Source of the DNA: Fredinandcohnia quinoae
GTDB lineage: Bacteria > Bacillota > Bacilli > Bacillales > Bacillaceae_L
DNA: 55,827 bases
NCBI RefSeq assembly: GCF_022427965.1
Contig: NZ_JAKTTI010000029.1
Coordinates: forward strand, 1 to 55,827
Direction: 5' to 3'
In this document: positions 35,347 to 45,152 of the stretch, piece after piece
Position numbering within the stretch: position 1 is the first letter of the stretch
Layout: every line of letters begins with the position of its first letter
The notes under the pieces: model-generated
Databases searched by the model: none
Seen by the model: only the letters and a program-made list of their open reading frames with translations
Told to the model about the DNA's origin: nothing
Translations under genes and position numbers: made by a program

Positions 35347-36642
35347 TTAAATAATTAATAACCAAATATACAGACCAACCAATGTAATAAACAGTGTTGG
35401 AATCGTTAAAATAATGCCTGTTTTAAAATACGTTCCCCAGGAAATCTTCACACCTTTTTGAGACAGAACATGTAGCCATAATAATGTTGCAAGCGAACCG
35501 ATTGGTGTGATTTTAGGACCTAAATCCGACCCAATTACATTCGAATAAATCAGCGCTTCTTTAATTACACCACTTGTATCAGTATCGGCAATTGCAAGTG
35601 CATCAATCATAACAGTCGGTAGGTTATTCATGATGGAAGAAAGGATGGCAGCAATGAATCCCATGCCAACTGTTGCAGCAAATAAGCCTTGGTCCGCGGT
35701 TACTTGAATAAGGTCAGCTAAAATATCAGTCAAGCCTTCGTTACGTAACCCATACACAACCACATACATCCCAATTGAGAAAAATACAATTGACCATGGC
35801 GCTCCTTTTATAACTGTACGAGTGTTCACCGCAGGACTTCTTCTTGCCATGACAAGGAAAAAGATTGCCACAATACTAGCGATTATTGACACCGGAATAC
35901 CTGTAAATTCACTTGCGAAGTATCCAATTAGCAGGATTCCAAGCACAGCCCAGGATAACTTGAACATTCTCATATCACGAATGACTTGTACAGGCTTTTT
36001 TAACTGTGATAGCTCATAATTCTTTGGTATACTCCTGCGGAAAAACAAGTATAAAACTAGAATGCTTGCAGCTAAAGAAAAGAGGTTCGGTATAATCATT
36101 CTCGAAGCATACTCAGCAAATCCTATTCCAAAGAAGTCTGCTGATACAATGTTTACTAAGTTACTCACGACAAGCGGAAGTGAGGTCGTATCCGCAATAA
36201 ATCCACTTGCCATAATAAATGGAAAGACCATTTTTTCATTAAAATTAAGGTTTCGCACCATTGCAAGCACAATTGGTGTTAGAATGAGAGCCGCACCATC
36301 ATTGGCAAAAAGAGCTGCAACAACTGCACCTAATAGCGATACAAAGACAAACATTCGCACTCCATTACCTTTTGCAGCCCTTGCCATATGTAATGCTGCC
36401 CACTCAAAAAATCCAATTTCATCTAAAATTAAAGAAATAATGATAATTGCGATGAATGTCAATGTTGCATTCCAAACGATCGATGTTACGTCTAGAACGT
36501 CTTTAAAATCTACTACTCCTACCATTAACGCAAGAATCGCTCCACCACAAGCGGACCAGCCTATTGATAATCCTTTCGGCTGCCAAATTACTAAAATAAG
36601 TGTTAATAAAAATATCGTTGATGCTAAAATGACTGAAAACAA
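35347..36642 (-). CDS. arsB: Arsenite efflux permease ArsB
   Basis: 431 residues, about 12 helices, of the ArsB/NhaD-type ion transporter group: [37 protein letters not shown]-like loop ([16 protein letters not shown]) and [22 protein letters not shown]. It expels arsenite using the membrane potential. The start is TTG at 36642 with GGGGG 7 bases upstream. It follows a truncated arsR and precedes arsC. Confidence 0.93.
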   Translation of the reverse strand: MFSVILASTIFLLTLILVIWQPKGLSIGWSACGGAILALMVGVVDFKDVLDVTSIVWNATLTFIAIIIISLILDEIGFFEWAALHMARAAKGNGVRMFVFVSLLGAVVAALFANDGAALILTPIVLAMVRNLNFNEKMVFPFIMASGFIADTTSLPLVVSNLVNIVSADFFGIGFAEYASRMIIPNLFSLAASILVLYLFFRRSIPKNYELSQLKKPVQVIRDMRMFKLSWAVLGILLIGYFASEFTGIPVSIIASIVAIFFLVMARRSPAVNTRTVIKGAPWSIVFFSIGMYVVVYGLRNEGLTDILADLIQVTADQGLFAATVGMGFIAAILSSIMNNLPTVMIDALAIADTDTSGVIKEALIYSNVIGSDLGPKITPIGSLATLLWLHVLSQKGVKISWGTYFKTGIILTIPTLFITLVGLYIWLLII

Positions 36643-36663
36643 TGTGTTACCCCCAATTACTCA

Positions 36664-36768
36664 TTAGTAAATTTGGCATTCGCCACCCCTTATTGTGAGG
36701 CGCGTTTTATCGCCTGATAGCTTTAAGTTTAACGCGACTTGTTCTAATTCGAAAGTTAATTTTCTCAT
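36664..36768 (-). pseudogene. arsR: Truncated arsR (ArsR family repressor remnant)
   Basis: A 34-codon frame with a strong ribosome site (GGAGGTG) and ATG at 36768. Its residues LEQVALNLKLSGDKTRLTI match the start of ArsR-type repressors (usually ...KLLGDKTRLTIL...), but then the frame reads RGGECQIY and stops. The metal-binding and DNA-recognition helices are missing. I infer a deletion that fused the first quarter of arsR to the arsB leader. It leaves arsB-arsC without its cis repressor. Confidence 0.65.
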
Positions 36769-36804
36769 GAATGCACCTCCGTTACCATATAAGTATCCGC
36801 TTAA

Positions 36805-36833
36805 ATAATAGTTTACATATATATTAAACTCAA
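36805..36833 (-). promoter_or_regulatory. ars operon promoter with inverted repeat
   Basis: Minus strand: TTGAGT (36833-36828), 17-bp spacer, TATTAT (36810-36805). An inverted repeat AGTTTA-N9-TAAACT at 36810-36830 overlaps it and is a plausible ArsR operator. Confidence 0.65.
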
Positions 36834-36857
36834 GTTTTTTTGTTGTAATGTAAAAAT

Positions 36858-36883
36858 GACCGGGAATTTAGTTTCCCAGTCAC
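36858..36883 (-). terminator. Stem-loop downstream of the GH3 operon
   Basis: GACCGGGAA (36859-36867) pairs with TTCCCAGTC (36874-36882, one mismatch), followed on the minus strand by ATTTTTAC. Confidence 0.6.
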
Positions 36884-36961
36884 TTTTCCAATATGCTATA
36901 TAGTTAATTTCGGCTAAATAGAAAACAAAGAATGTCTTTATTCGTATAAAAAAATTACTAC

Positions 36962-36993
36962 TTTCACCAAAAACAATAATGTCTTTGGTGAAA
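36962..36993. repeat. Perfect hairpin just after the GH3 stop
   Basis: TTTCACCAAA (36962-36971) and TTTGGTGAAA (36984-36993) form a 10-bp stem without a T-run. It is probably part of the 3' end of the GH3 transcript. Confidence 0.45.
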
Positions 36994-37018
36994 ATAGTTA
37001 AGTCGTTTCTATTTTATC

Positions 37019-39355
37019 TTATCGATTAATCCAACGTAACAATGTCTCAACATTCTTTTTACTAATCTTCCCGCCTGTAAAGCGATCAACTTGTCTAAAT
37101 GGCATATTGATAATAAAGTACACGTTATTTGCCGTTAACGGTTTTCCAATCTTTTTAAAGAAATGATGGAAGAACATAATCGATTTATATAACAGTTTTC
37201 CAACCCAATTTTTAGACTGTGCTTGATTAATTGTATCATTCATTCCTAAGTCTTTATGACGATCCCAATGTTTAGGAGGAAGCTTTCTGCCTACTAGTTT
37301 TTCAAATTCTGAATCAGGAATATGCTTTACATTTACCTGTGCATAATGTGGAAATTCACTTGTTAAGAATATAGATGGAATAACACCAGCCATCTCAACC
37401 GTTTCCTCTAAATGAATCGCTTGAATTGAACTACCTACTTGAATCTTATAGCTTCCACTTTCTATCTCCCAATCCTTACTTTCAGGATTATAGTATGAGA
37501 AATCCCGTTTCGTTAACTTTAGTGTCACTCGCTTCGTTTCACCGGGTTCCAAGTAGACTTTATCAAAACCTTTTAATTCTTTTTTTGATCGAAAAATTTT
37601 CGAATCTACCTTTTCAATATATAATTGAGCAATTTCTGCTCCAGCCACTTTACCTGTATTTGATATATCAAAACTTACAGTTAGGCCATCTAGCACAAAA
37701 TCACTATATTTAAAAGTAGTATAAGATAGCCCATACCCGAATGGATAACGCACAGGTACATTTGCCGTTTCAAAGTATCGATAGCCGATGAATAACCCTT
37801 CTTTATGTTCACTTGTTGCTTGTTGTCCAGGATAGTACGAGGAAGAAGGAATATCCGTATACATAATCGGGAAGGTCTCGCTTAATTTACCACTTGGATT
37901 GTATTTGCCAAGCAATATATCAACAACAGCTTCACCCCCACCTTGGCCAGAAAGGTATGTGTGAAGAATTCCTTGCACATGATCTGCAAATGGTAATTCA
38001 AGTGCACCACCACCAGATAAAACAACAATCACATTCTCATTTACCTTAACTAAAGATTCAACGAGTTCTAACTGATTTTGAGCGAGTTTTAAATCTTCTC
38101 TATCTACACCTTCTGCTTCTCTGCTTTCATCAAGACCAATAAATATAAGTACTACTTCAGCAAATTCCGCAAGACTTGTTGCTTCTCTCAGCAATTTATT
38201 ACTTTTTCCTCCCATACGCTTAAATCCTTGTGCGTACCCCACTATATTTAAAGGAGAGTCTTGTAAACTTTCGAGAGGATTACTTAATTTATATGGATTA
38301 ATTAATGAACTACCCGCTCCTTGATACCTTGGATTTTTTGCAAAATCACCTATTACCGCTACCTTTGTTCCTGTTTTAAGTGGAAGAATGTTATTTTCAT
38401 TTTTAAGCAGTACCATTGACTGACGGGCAGCTTCAACCGACTTTTTGTAGTGCTCATTATAATCTACTTGTACTGCTTCTTTATCATCTAAACGAACTTT
38501 AAATAGTAGCGATAACAATTGATCAACCGCTTCATCTAATATTGATTCTTTTAGTGTTCCTGTATGAATGGCATCAACAATTTCTTTATCTGTAATTCCG
38601 TTCGTAGACGGCATTTCTAACTGATTATGAGCTTTTAATCCTGCAACACGGTCATTATTTCCGCCCCAGTCTGTCACCACAACGCCGTCAAATCCCCATT
38701 CAGAATACAATATGTCATTAGCTAAATGTTGATTTTCATTGGCAAATTCACCATTTACCATATTATAAGAAGACATCATCGTAAGCGGATTACTCTCTTT
38801 TACAACCTTCTCAAATCCCGTTAAATAAATTTCTCTAAGCGAACGTTCGTCTACAATTTCATCAATTGTCATACGCATATGCTCCTGACTGTTCACCGCA
38901 TAATGCTTAGGACAAGCTGAAATGCCATTAGACTGAATTCCTTTTACCATTTCACTAGCAAGTTCACCAGTAAGATAAGGATCTTCTGAAAAATATTCAA
39001 AATTACGTCCACATAATGGATTACGTTTTATATTTAACCCTGGTCCTAGTAAGACACTTACTCCCTCACTACGAGCTTCCTTACCAATATCTTGGCCTAC
39101 ATCAAATAGAAGTGACTTATCCCAGCTATTTGCTAGTGTTGCTGCCGTTGGGTAACAAGTCGCTGGTAAACTTTTGTTTAATCCAAGATGATCCGCTTTC
39201 CCACCTTGTTTACGCAGTCCATGTGGCCCATCGGTTAGCATAATAGATGGAATTCCAAGGCGTTCAATTGCCTTGGTGTTCCAAAAGTTTTGTCCAGACA
39301 TGAGAGAAGCCTTCTCTTCTAATGTCATTTGTTTAATTAAATCCTGATGATTCAT
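37019..39355 (-). CDS. Beta-glucosidase-type glycoside hydrolase family 3
   Basis: 778 residues from the ATG at 39355; a GTG at 39370 is less likely. Domain order is the usual one: GH3 N-terminal barrel (LTDGPHGLRKQ, GRNFEYFSEDPYLTG, K150-H151, nucleophile D229 in VVVTDWGG), GH3 C-terminal domain from about 310, then a fibronectin-III-like domain (EIAQLYIEKVDSK...LKGFDKVYLEPGETKRV). No signal peptide, so it is cytoplasmic and probably cleaves imported oligosaccharides. The last 100 residues contain a hydrophobic/basic tail that is unusual. It is downstream of a second GH3 gene, 78 bp away. Confidence 0.92.
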   Translation of the reverse strand: MNHQDLIKQMTLEEKASLMSGQNFWNTKAIERLGIPSIMLTDGPHGLRKQGGKADHLGLNKSLPATCYPTAATLANSWDKSLLFDVGQDIGKEARSEGVSVLLGPGLNIKRNPLCGRNFEYFSEDPYLTGELASEMVKGIQSNGISACPKHYAVNSQEHMRMTIDEIVDERSLREIYLTGFEKVVKESNPLTMMSSYNMVNGEFANENQHLANDILYSEWGFDGVVVTDWGGNNDRVAGLKAHNQLEMPSTNGITDKEIVDAIHTGTLKESILDEAVDQLLSLLFKVRLDDKEAVQVDYNEHYKKSVEAARQSMVLLKNENNILPLKTGTKVAVIGDFAKNPRYQGAGSSLINPYKLSNPLESLQDSPLNIVGYAQGFKRMGGKSNKLLREATSLAEFAEVVLIFIGLDESREAEGVDREDLKLAQNQLELVESLVKVNENVIVVLSGGGALELPFADHVQGILHTYLSGQGGGEAVVDILLGKYNPSGKLSETFPIMYTDIPSSSYYPGQQATSEHKEGLFIGYRYFETANVPVRYPFGYGLSYTTFKYSDFVLDGLTVSFDISNTGKVAGAEIAQLYIEKVDSKIFRSKKELKGFDKVYLEPGETKRVTLKLTKRDFSYYNPESKDWEIESGSYKIQVGSSIQAIHLEETVEMAGVIPSIFLTSEFPHYAQVNVKHIPDSEFEKLVGRKLPPKHWDRHKDLGMNDTINQAQSKNWVGKLLYKSIMFFHHFFKKIGKPLTANNVYFIINMPFRQVDRFTGGKISKKNVETLLRWINR

Positions 39356-39433
39356 TCTACACCGCCACACTTTTCTAGGTAGTAAGAAAAGCGGACATAG
39401 TCCGCCTTCTCTCTCTATATATAAAAATTGATT

Positions 39434-42181
39434 TTAGTTAAAAAGGTACGTTTTTAATGTTGCATATAATGAATTATGCATGCTATTTCGAAGTCCAACT
39501 GTAATCGCTTCTGGATGCTCTTCGTATGCTTTTTCTAATCGTTTTTTGTTTGTTGGAACTGACATAATATCTAACATTAAATCATTACCAGACGTAATGG
39601 CTTTTTGTGATTCCATAAATCCGAATACCGCATCTGAAGATACTACACCTTCAAAGCCCCACTCATCTCTTAAAATTCCATTTAATAATTCTGGATTTGC
39701 CCATTTTCCATCAATGTAAGAGAAACTAGACATTGCACCAGTTACATCAGCTTCTTTCACAGTCATTTCAAAGGGACGCAGGTAAATTTCACGCATCGCT
39801 TGTTCATTAGACCATACTAGAATTCCTGAACGTGCATTTGTTTCTTGGTCATTCATGACAAAGTGTTTCATGAATACGATCACATCCTGGTCCTCTGCAC
39901 CTTTCGTCATACTAGCACCGATCATACCGTTTAAAACAGGGTCTTCTGACATATATTCAAAGTTTCTTCCACCTTGTGCTGTACGGTGTATATTAAGACC
40001 TGGTGCGTACCATCCATGAATTCCATAAGCTTTTGCTTCTTTCCCAACAACTTCACCCATCTCATATGCTAAATCTTTATTCCAAGTTGATGCAATTACG
40101 ATTTCAGTCGGATAAGCACCGGCTTCAAATTTCTTGAAGAAGAAACTAAATCCTGCCGGTCCATCCATTAATACTGTACTTGGAATACCTAGCTCATCGA
40201 TAGCACCTGTGTGATAAGCACCTTCTGATACAAAATCGATCATTTGATCTACCGTTAACTGGTCTAAGAATTCATTCCACTTAGGATCATCGTACTCTAA
40301 TCCTTTTAAATCTTCTAATTTAAGTCCATTTTCAGCACCAGTCTTAGGCATTACCAGATCATCATTGAACTCATGACCTTGTACTCGTTCAATCACTTTA
40401 CTTGACGTAACTTTTGAATCATCTTTATCTGATGGATACGTTCCATCCCAATCATTACGTGAAAGAACCGTTAATTCGTTTTCTGATTGAGTAAAACGAT
40501 TCTTATACTCTGTTCCTGTGTCAGCATCTGTTTTATACACAATATCTTTCGATAATTCAAAGTTCAGTGTACGATCAATTTCATGAACATTTTTACCAAG
40601 TTTAATTTGGTATGTTCCTTTTTCTAAAATATAGTTCTCATTCTCCATATCATAAGAAGCCATATCTCTTGTATCATACGTAATCGTTAAACTTTGAGAC
40701 TCTCCTGGTTCTAGTGACTTCGTTTTTGCAAATGTAGCCAAGTTAATCGCAGACTTTTCAATTCCTCCTGGTGTATAAGGTGCAGAATAGTATACTTGAA
40801 CTACATCTTTACCCGCTACTTTACCGGTATTTTTCACTTCTACTTGTAATTCAATAGAATCATTATTAAATTGTTGACTCACTACATTCCAATCAAATGT
40901 TGTATAACTTAGACCAGAACCAAAAGGAAATTGAACCGTTTGTTTGTATCCTTCTTCATTTCCTTGATAGTAAGTTTCATAGAATCTGTAGCCTACATAA
41001 ATTCCTTCTTCATAATTAATATAAGCTTTATCTAAATTCTCATATTGATAGTCTCCGAAATTCTCACTCGCTGGTGAGGACTCAACATCATAGACATACG
41101 TATCAGTAATACGTCCAGAAGGATTTATTTCTCCTGATAAAACTTTAGCAAGTGCATTCGTTCCAAATGGTCCAGGTGTACCAACCCAAAGAACAGACTG
41201 AATACTTGGAAATTCATCAACAAATCCTAATTCTAAAGTATTTCCAGCATTTACGATGATTGTAACATTACTGAAGTTACTCGCTACTCTTTCAATTAAA
41301 TCATGCATTTCATCTGATAACTTTAATTGGTCGCTACTTACATCTGATGCTTCTACAGCTTCACTTTGAATAATAATCATCGCATTATCAGAGTACTCTT
41401 TTGCTTGAGAGAGTACAGCTTCCGTTACTTCTGGTTCACCAGCAGCCCCATCCTTACTTAGCATGCCTTTAATTACTTGAACAAGGCCAGTTTCAGATTT
41501 ACCTGTCGCTCCTTTTAATTCTGGTAATCCCGCATAATAGTCATATAATTCCTGATTATATTTAATTCCTGCTTGTTTGAGAGCATCAAATAAATTTACA
41601 GCACGAGTTTGATCTGAAGCACCAGAACCACCCCCACCGTATTTAAAACTAAATGCAGTCGAACCAAAGACATTGATTTTTTTATCTGTTAATGGCAGTG
41701 AATTATTTTCATTTTTTAATAATACCAATCCTTCGTTTGCAATTTCTTCTGCAACAGCATCAGCGGCTTCTCTGGCTTTAACCCCTTCTGCGCTTGTTGT
41801 ATCAATCGTTATATGTTTACCCGTCATGTTCTCAACTAAGCTTGAAACAGTCGGCCCTATCATTACACCAGCAATTAGTAAAAGTGCAGCAACAACCGAC
41901 CAGCCCGCGATACGTCTTGGTCTATTTTTTATTTTTTTATACATTTTAGTTTCTTTTTTTGCGGCTTTTCGTTCCTTACGACTTAAAGCTTTCAATTCTT
42001 CTTTTCTTTGCTGTTTCTGCTCTTTTCGCAAATGTTTATCGCTTTCAACTGCTGCCTTGCGTTCTGCTTCTGGCAAAGCAGCAATTTCTTGCTTTCTCTC
42101 TTTACGCTTTACCTTATCTTCCCTCACTAGTTGTAGAATTTCTTGTTTTTTAGCTTTTTTCTTTTTTAAATTATCAAGCAT
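39434..42181 (-). CDS. Circularly permuted, membrane-anchored GH3 glycoside hydrolase
   Basis: 915 residues from the ATG at 42181 (GGGGG about 6 bases upstream). Residues 1-90 are strongly charged (K/E/R-rich, probably coiled coil) and face the cytoplasm; a transmembrane helix follows at about 93-112. Outside comes the GH3 C-terminal domain first (GLVLLKNENNSLPLTDKK), then an Fn3-like domain (DVVQVYYSAPY...SLEPGESQSL), then the catalytic barrel at about 630-915 (VLMDGPAGFS, GRNFEYMSEDPVLNG, KH in FMKHFVMND, nucleophile D850 in VVSSDAVFGF). The reversed domain order occurs in a minority of GH3 enzymes. First gene of a two-GH3 operon with a cre-like site at the start. Confidence 0.9.
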   Translation of the reverse strand: MLDNLKKKKAKKQEILQLVREDKVKRKERKQEIAALPEAERKAAVESDKHLRKEQKQQRKEELKALSRKERKAAKKETKMYKKIKNRPRRIAGWSVVAALLLIAGVMIGPTVSSLVENMTGKHITIDTTSAEGVKAREAADAVAEEIANEGLVLLKNENNSLPLTDKKINVFGSTAFSFKYGGGGSGASDQTRAVNLFDALKQAGIKYNQELYDYYAGLPELKGATGKSETGLVQVIKGMLSKDGAAGEPEVTEAVLSQAKEYSDNAMIIIQSEAVEASDVSSDQLKLSDEMHDLIERVASNFSNVTIIVNAGNTLELGFVDEFPSIQSVLWVGTPGPFGTNALAKVLSGEINPSGRITDTYVYDVESSPASENFGDYQYENLDKAYINYEEGIYVGYRFYETYYQGNEEGYKQTVQFPFGSGLSYTTFDWNVVSQQFNNDSIELQVEVKNTGKVAGKDVVQVYYSAPYTPGGIEKSAINLATFAKTKSLEPGESQSLTITYDTRDMASYDMENENYILEKGTYQIKLGKNVHEIDRTLNFELSKDIVYKTDADTGTEYKNRFTQSENELTVLSRNDWDGTYPSDKDDSKVTSSKVIERVQGHEFNDDLVMPKTGAENGLKLEDLKGLEYDDPKWNEFLDQLTVDQMIDFVSEGAYHTGAIDELGIPSTVLMDGPAGFSFFFKKFEAGAYPTEIVIASTWNKDLAYEMGEVVGKEAKAYGIHGWYAPGLNIHRTAQGGRNFEYMSEDPVLNGMIGASMTKGAEDQDVIVFMKHFVMNDQETNARSGILVWSNEQAMREIYLRPFEMTVKEADVTGAMSSFSYIDGKWANPELLNGILRDEWGFEGVVSSDAVFGFMESQKAITSGNDLMLDIMSVPTNKKRLEKAYEEHPEAITVGLRNSMHNSLYATLKTYLFN

Positions 42182-42204
42182 AGTGATCCCCCTACTATTC
42201 AATT

Positions 42205-42218
42205 GGATAGCGTTTTCA
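42205..42218. promoter_or_regulatory. cre-like site upstream of the GH3 operon
   Basis: GGATAGCGTTTTCA matches TGWNANCGNTNWCA at all positions but the first. It lies 24-37 bp upstream of the start codon, a position suitable for CcpA repression. Confidence 0.55.
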
Positions 42219-42312
42219 TTTTTCTCTACCTGTTAACTTAAATATAAATTTTTACTCCACCGAATACATTCCATTATTTAAGAAATGGTGTTCCGATTAT
42301 TGACTTTTATAA

Positions 42313-42433
42313 CAAAAGCGCAAGCGCCTTGCTGAGCCCCGACAAGCAAATGTTCTGTGGCAATAAAAGTCGCTCTTTGACTTTTCTTGACACAGGTTAT
42401 TTGACCTCGAGGGGCTAGGCGCTGGAGCTAGAC
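42313..42433. repeat. Bacillus-type interspersed palindromic repeat
   Basis: About 120 bp running from AAAAGCGCAAGCGCC to GGCGCTGGAGCTAGAC. Outer arms pair (AGCCCC with GGGGCT, GCGCC with GGCGC) and an inner hairpin forms from AAAAGTC and GACTTTT. I recall very similar elements dispersed in other Bacillus genomes, of unknown function. It lies between the GH3 operon and the GH39 gene; the rest of 42219-42480 shows nothing else. Confidence 0.6.
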
Positions 42434-42480
42434 TTAGATACACCACATTCAGAGATGTCCACTGCAAAAAAGATTTCCTA

Positions 42481-42519
42481 AAAAAATATAGGCATTGCCA
42501 TAATCAATGGCAATGCCTA
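42481..42519 (-). terminator. Rho-independent terminator after the AraC-GH39 gene
   Basis: TAGGCATTGCCA (42489-42500) pairs with TGGCAATGCCTA (42508-42519), followed on the minus strand by TATTTTTTT. Confidence 0.9.
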
Positions 42520-42542
42520 CTTTGAAGTCGTTATCAATTTGT

Positions 42543-45059
42543 TCAGTAACGACGCTTTATTTCAATCAATTGTATTTCATGAGGCTGTAAAACCGTTTCC
42601 AATAAATAATTATTATGTACGGAAATATCCTGTATTTTAATTCCTGGTTCCGCCCTGCCTTTCATATAGTTGATTACATCATTATCCATAACCTTCGGCG
42701 CTCCGATATCTACCCATGCATCGAATGAAGACCCCTGCTGTCTGTTCACATATTGCTTCTTAATTGTATACTCACCTTGCAAGCCCTCTATAGTCAATTG
42801 AATTGATTTTACACATTCGTTTTCAAAAACCTTATAACGGCTGGTTGGTGACAGTTGTGAATAATCAAATTTTCTGTATAAATGATTAGGATGGCTGTAA
42901 TTGAATAGGAGGACCTGATAATCTTCGCCTCTTTTTGTTACAATCATATCATCTTCTCTTGAAACTAGATCTTCCCCTAGCTTGCTTAAGAAGTAGAATG
43001 CATGATACCCAGCCTTCTTGATACCGTTATATGTCATCAGACCAAACCCTCCATGGAAGAGTGGCTGCTCCAATCGAAACTCATCAAATATATCTGTAAA
43101 TGTCCAAAAACCCATCCCTGTCACTTTTTCATTGTTTTCAAGGGCATTTTTAATGATAAATGCTGCCATATAACAAGTGTCATGTACCATGTCCCTACTA
43201 TCGGAATTCGCATTCCATTCCGTTATCCAGAGTTCTTTATTAAGGGAAGCCAAACCTCTGCTCTTATCAATGATATGATCAATACAAACCGAGAGATTAT
43301 GTTCATCACCAAGCATGATGCCACCAGATTCAGCTAGCTTTTGTATTGCATTTCCTTCTAAACTAATTTCATTCAATGTTAATAAGGGTTCTACTTCAGG
43401 CAAAAAATTTCGAGATAGATTGTACACATGAAAAGAAAAAAAGTCCACGCCGATCTTTTCATTTTCCGCGAATGCATCAAATTCATCTAACCAATTTTGC
43501 TGCTCTGAAAAATCAATGGTACCAAACCCACCTACTTTAATTTCAGAATCAATTGTTTTAATACATCTATAGCTCTCGGTATAAAATGTAAAGAACTCCT
43601 GTCTTGTACCACTCCAAAAATATTGAACTTCCGGTTCGTTCCAGAACTCAAAATACCATGTTCTAACTTCTTGTAGTCCATATCGATTAATCAAATGCTT
43701 GAAAAAGGCATCCAATAATTCCAGCCATCTGCTCATATTCTTTGGAGGTGATACAAAGGCATCCCACCAAAATATCTTATTTTCAGAACTTGCTAAACCT
43801 CTAGGCATAAAACCAATTTCAATAAAAGGCTTTAAACCGGTATCTAGCAAATTATCCAAAAGTGAGTCAATATGATTAAAATTAAAATAATAAGACCCAT
43901 CCGTTTTCTGATTATATACTAAGAGCTGGTCTGAAAATATCCCATGAAAACGAATGAATTCAAAGCCGATTTCTCCTTGAATCTGCTTTAGTTGATCATG
44001 AAAGTCTTTTCTCAAAGCATGAGGGGCATATCCAAAAGTAATCAATTTGGTGAAAGCACGATTAATCTTATTCATAGGCTTTGCAACATCAACAGTTGCT
44101 CTTTTCCCTTTTTTCATCTCGAACTCGCTTATGTTTTTTCGTTCGAGATATTTGAATAGATTAACAAAAGACTCTTTACTATTAATACTCAAATAATCCT
44201 TTGTGATACCCTTCTCAAGCTCGATCCGAAAATGTTCCCGATACTGCATGGGTGTTATTCCTAGTACTTCCTTAAAGACCCGGTAATAGGCTTTGTTGTC
44301 AGGGAAACCAAATTTTAAAGCTATCTCCGTAACTGTTTCATCTGTTGTTCTTAATGCAAACAATGATTTGTTTAAACGCAGATTATCTAAGTATTTTTTT
44401 AGAGATACCCCTACATTCGATTTGAAATATCTTGACAGGTACTGTGGATTTAAAGAGAACTCTTTTGCAATATCCTGTAATCCAAGGTACGTTTCTAGAC
44501 AATGACTATTCATAAACTGGAGTATTTCTACCAGCCTTTGATCATTTTCAATTTGCTTATTCTTTATTTGTGTTGGTACTTCAAAATGCTCTAGAAGAAT
44601 AACAACAAGATCTAATAACATCGTCTTAATTTTGAGATGATAAAGCTTTTTCCTATTCAAAACAAGGTCCATCATATTGGCTAAAATATATTTTATTTCA
44701 TCTATGACAGACATAGATTCAGCTACAACTTCTCGTGAGTTTAAATAGAATCTTTTTTGTTCAATATCAATACCCAGCTGTTTAAAATACCTGCTTTCAA
44801 ATTGCAGTGCTAATACATTTGTTTTCCCAAAATCTATCCTAGAATTAATAAAGTGTAGTTCATTTCTATTTATAAGGAAAATATCTCCCATTCCCAGTTG
44901 GTAATCATCCTGATTAACTCGGATTTCCAAATCACCTTCTAGCACAAAAAGGATTTCAGTCGCTTCATGCCAATGATAAGGGAAACGTTCTACAGTATGT
45001 GTGAAAATATTAATTGGCAAATCAACCTGATAATCAATCTGCTCATATTCGTATCGCAT
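42543..45059 (-). CDS. AraC-family regulator fused to GH39 glycosidase
   Basis: 838 residues from the ATG at 45059 (AAAGGA about 9 bases upstream); a TTG at 45089 is unlikely. Residues 1-100 are an AraC-type cupin (RFPYHWHEATEILFVLEG), about 175-275 the two-HTH AraC DNA-binding domain (LGLQDIAKEFSLNPQYLSRYFKS, ETVTEIALKFGFPDNKAYYRVFK), and about 320-838 a GH39 barrel plus beta domain with acid/base E475 (FEFWNEPEV) and nucleophile E614 (LWITEWNAN). GH39 enzymes are beta-xylosidases or iduronidases. Such fusions suggest an enzyme that doubles as sensor and regulator. It lies upstream of the GH3 operon on the same strand. Confidence 0.9.
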   Translation of the reverse strand: MRYEYEQIDYQVDLPINIFTHTVERFPYHWHEATEILFVLEGDLEIRVNQDDYQLGMGDIFLINRNELHFINSRIDFGKTNVLALQFESRYFKQLGIDIEQKRFYLNSREVVAESMSVIDEIKYILANMMDLVLNRKKLYHLKIKTMLLDLVVILLEHFEVPTQIKNKQIENDQRLVEILQFMNSHCLETYLGLQDIAKEFSLNPQYLSRYFKSNVGVSLKKYLDNLRLNKSLFALRTTDETVTEIALKFGFPDNKAYYRVFKEVLGITPMQYREHFRIELEKGITKDYLSINSKESFVNLFKYLERKNISEFEMKKGKRATVDVAKPMNKINRAFTKLITFGYAPHALRKDFHDQLKQIQGEIGFEFIRFHGIFSDQLLVYNQKTDGSYYFNFNHIDSLLDNLLDTGLKPFIEIGFMPRGLASSENKIFWWDAFVSPPKNMSRWLELLDAFFKHLINRYGLQEVRTWYFEFWNEPEVQYFWSGTRQEFFTFYTESYRCIKTIDSEIKVGGFGTIDFSEQQNWLDEFDAFAENEKIGVDFFSFHVYNLSRNFLPEVEPLLTLNEISLEGNAIQKLAESGGIMLGDEHNLSVCIDHIIDKSRGLASLNKELWITEWNANSDSRDMVHDTCYMAAFIIKNALENNEKVTGMGFWTFTDIFDEFRLEQPLFHGGFGLMTYNGIKKAGYHAFYFLSKLGEDLVSREDDMIVTKRGEDYQVLLFNYSHPNHLYRKFDYSQLSPTSRYKVFENECVKSIQLTIEGLQGEYTIKKQYVNRQQGSSFDAWVDIGAPKVMDNDVINYMKGRAEPGIKIQDISVHNNYLLETVLQPHEIQLIEIKRRY

Positions 45060-45152
45060 GCTCCCCCATCCTTTATCTATAATTATCAAAACTTTAGCTT
45101 AATAAAGCTGAAAAATTTGGGACTGATAGCTGCCATATTAATTGTTGCCAAA

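Noticed and set aside
35822-36667. Plus-strand frames of 65 and 201 residues across arsB
   Set aside because: Antisense shadows of arsB; low complexity, no ribosome site.
41673-42236. 187-residue plus-strand frame opposite the permuted GH3 gene
   Set aside because: Mirror of the K/E-rich coding region (reads as Ser/Phe/Leu-rich); not a gene.
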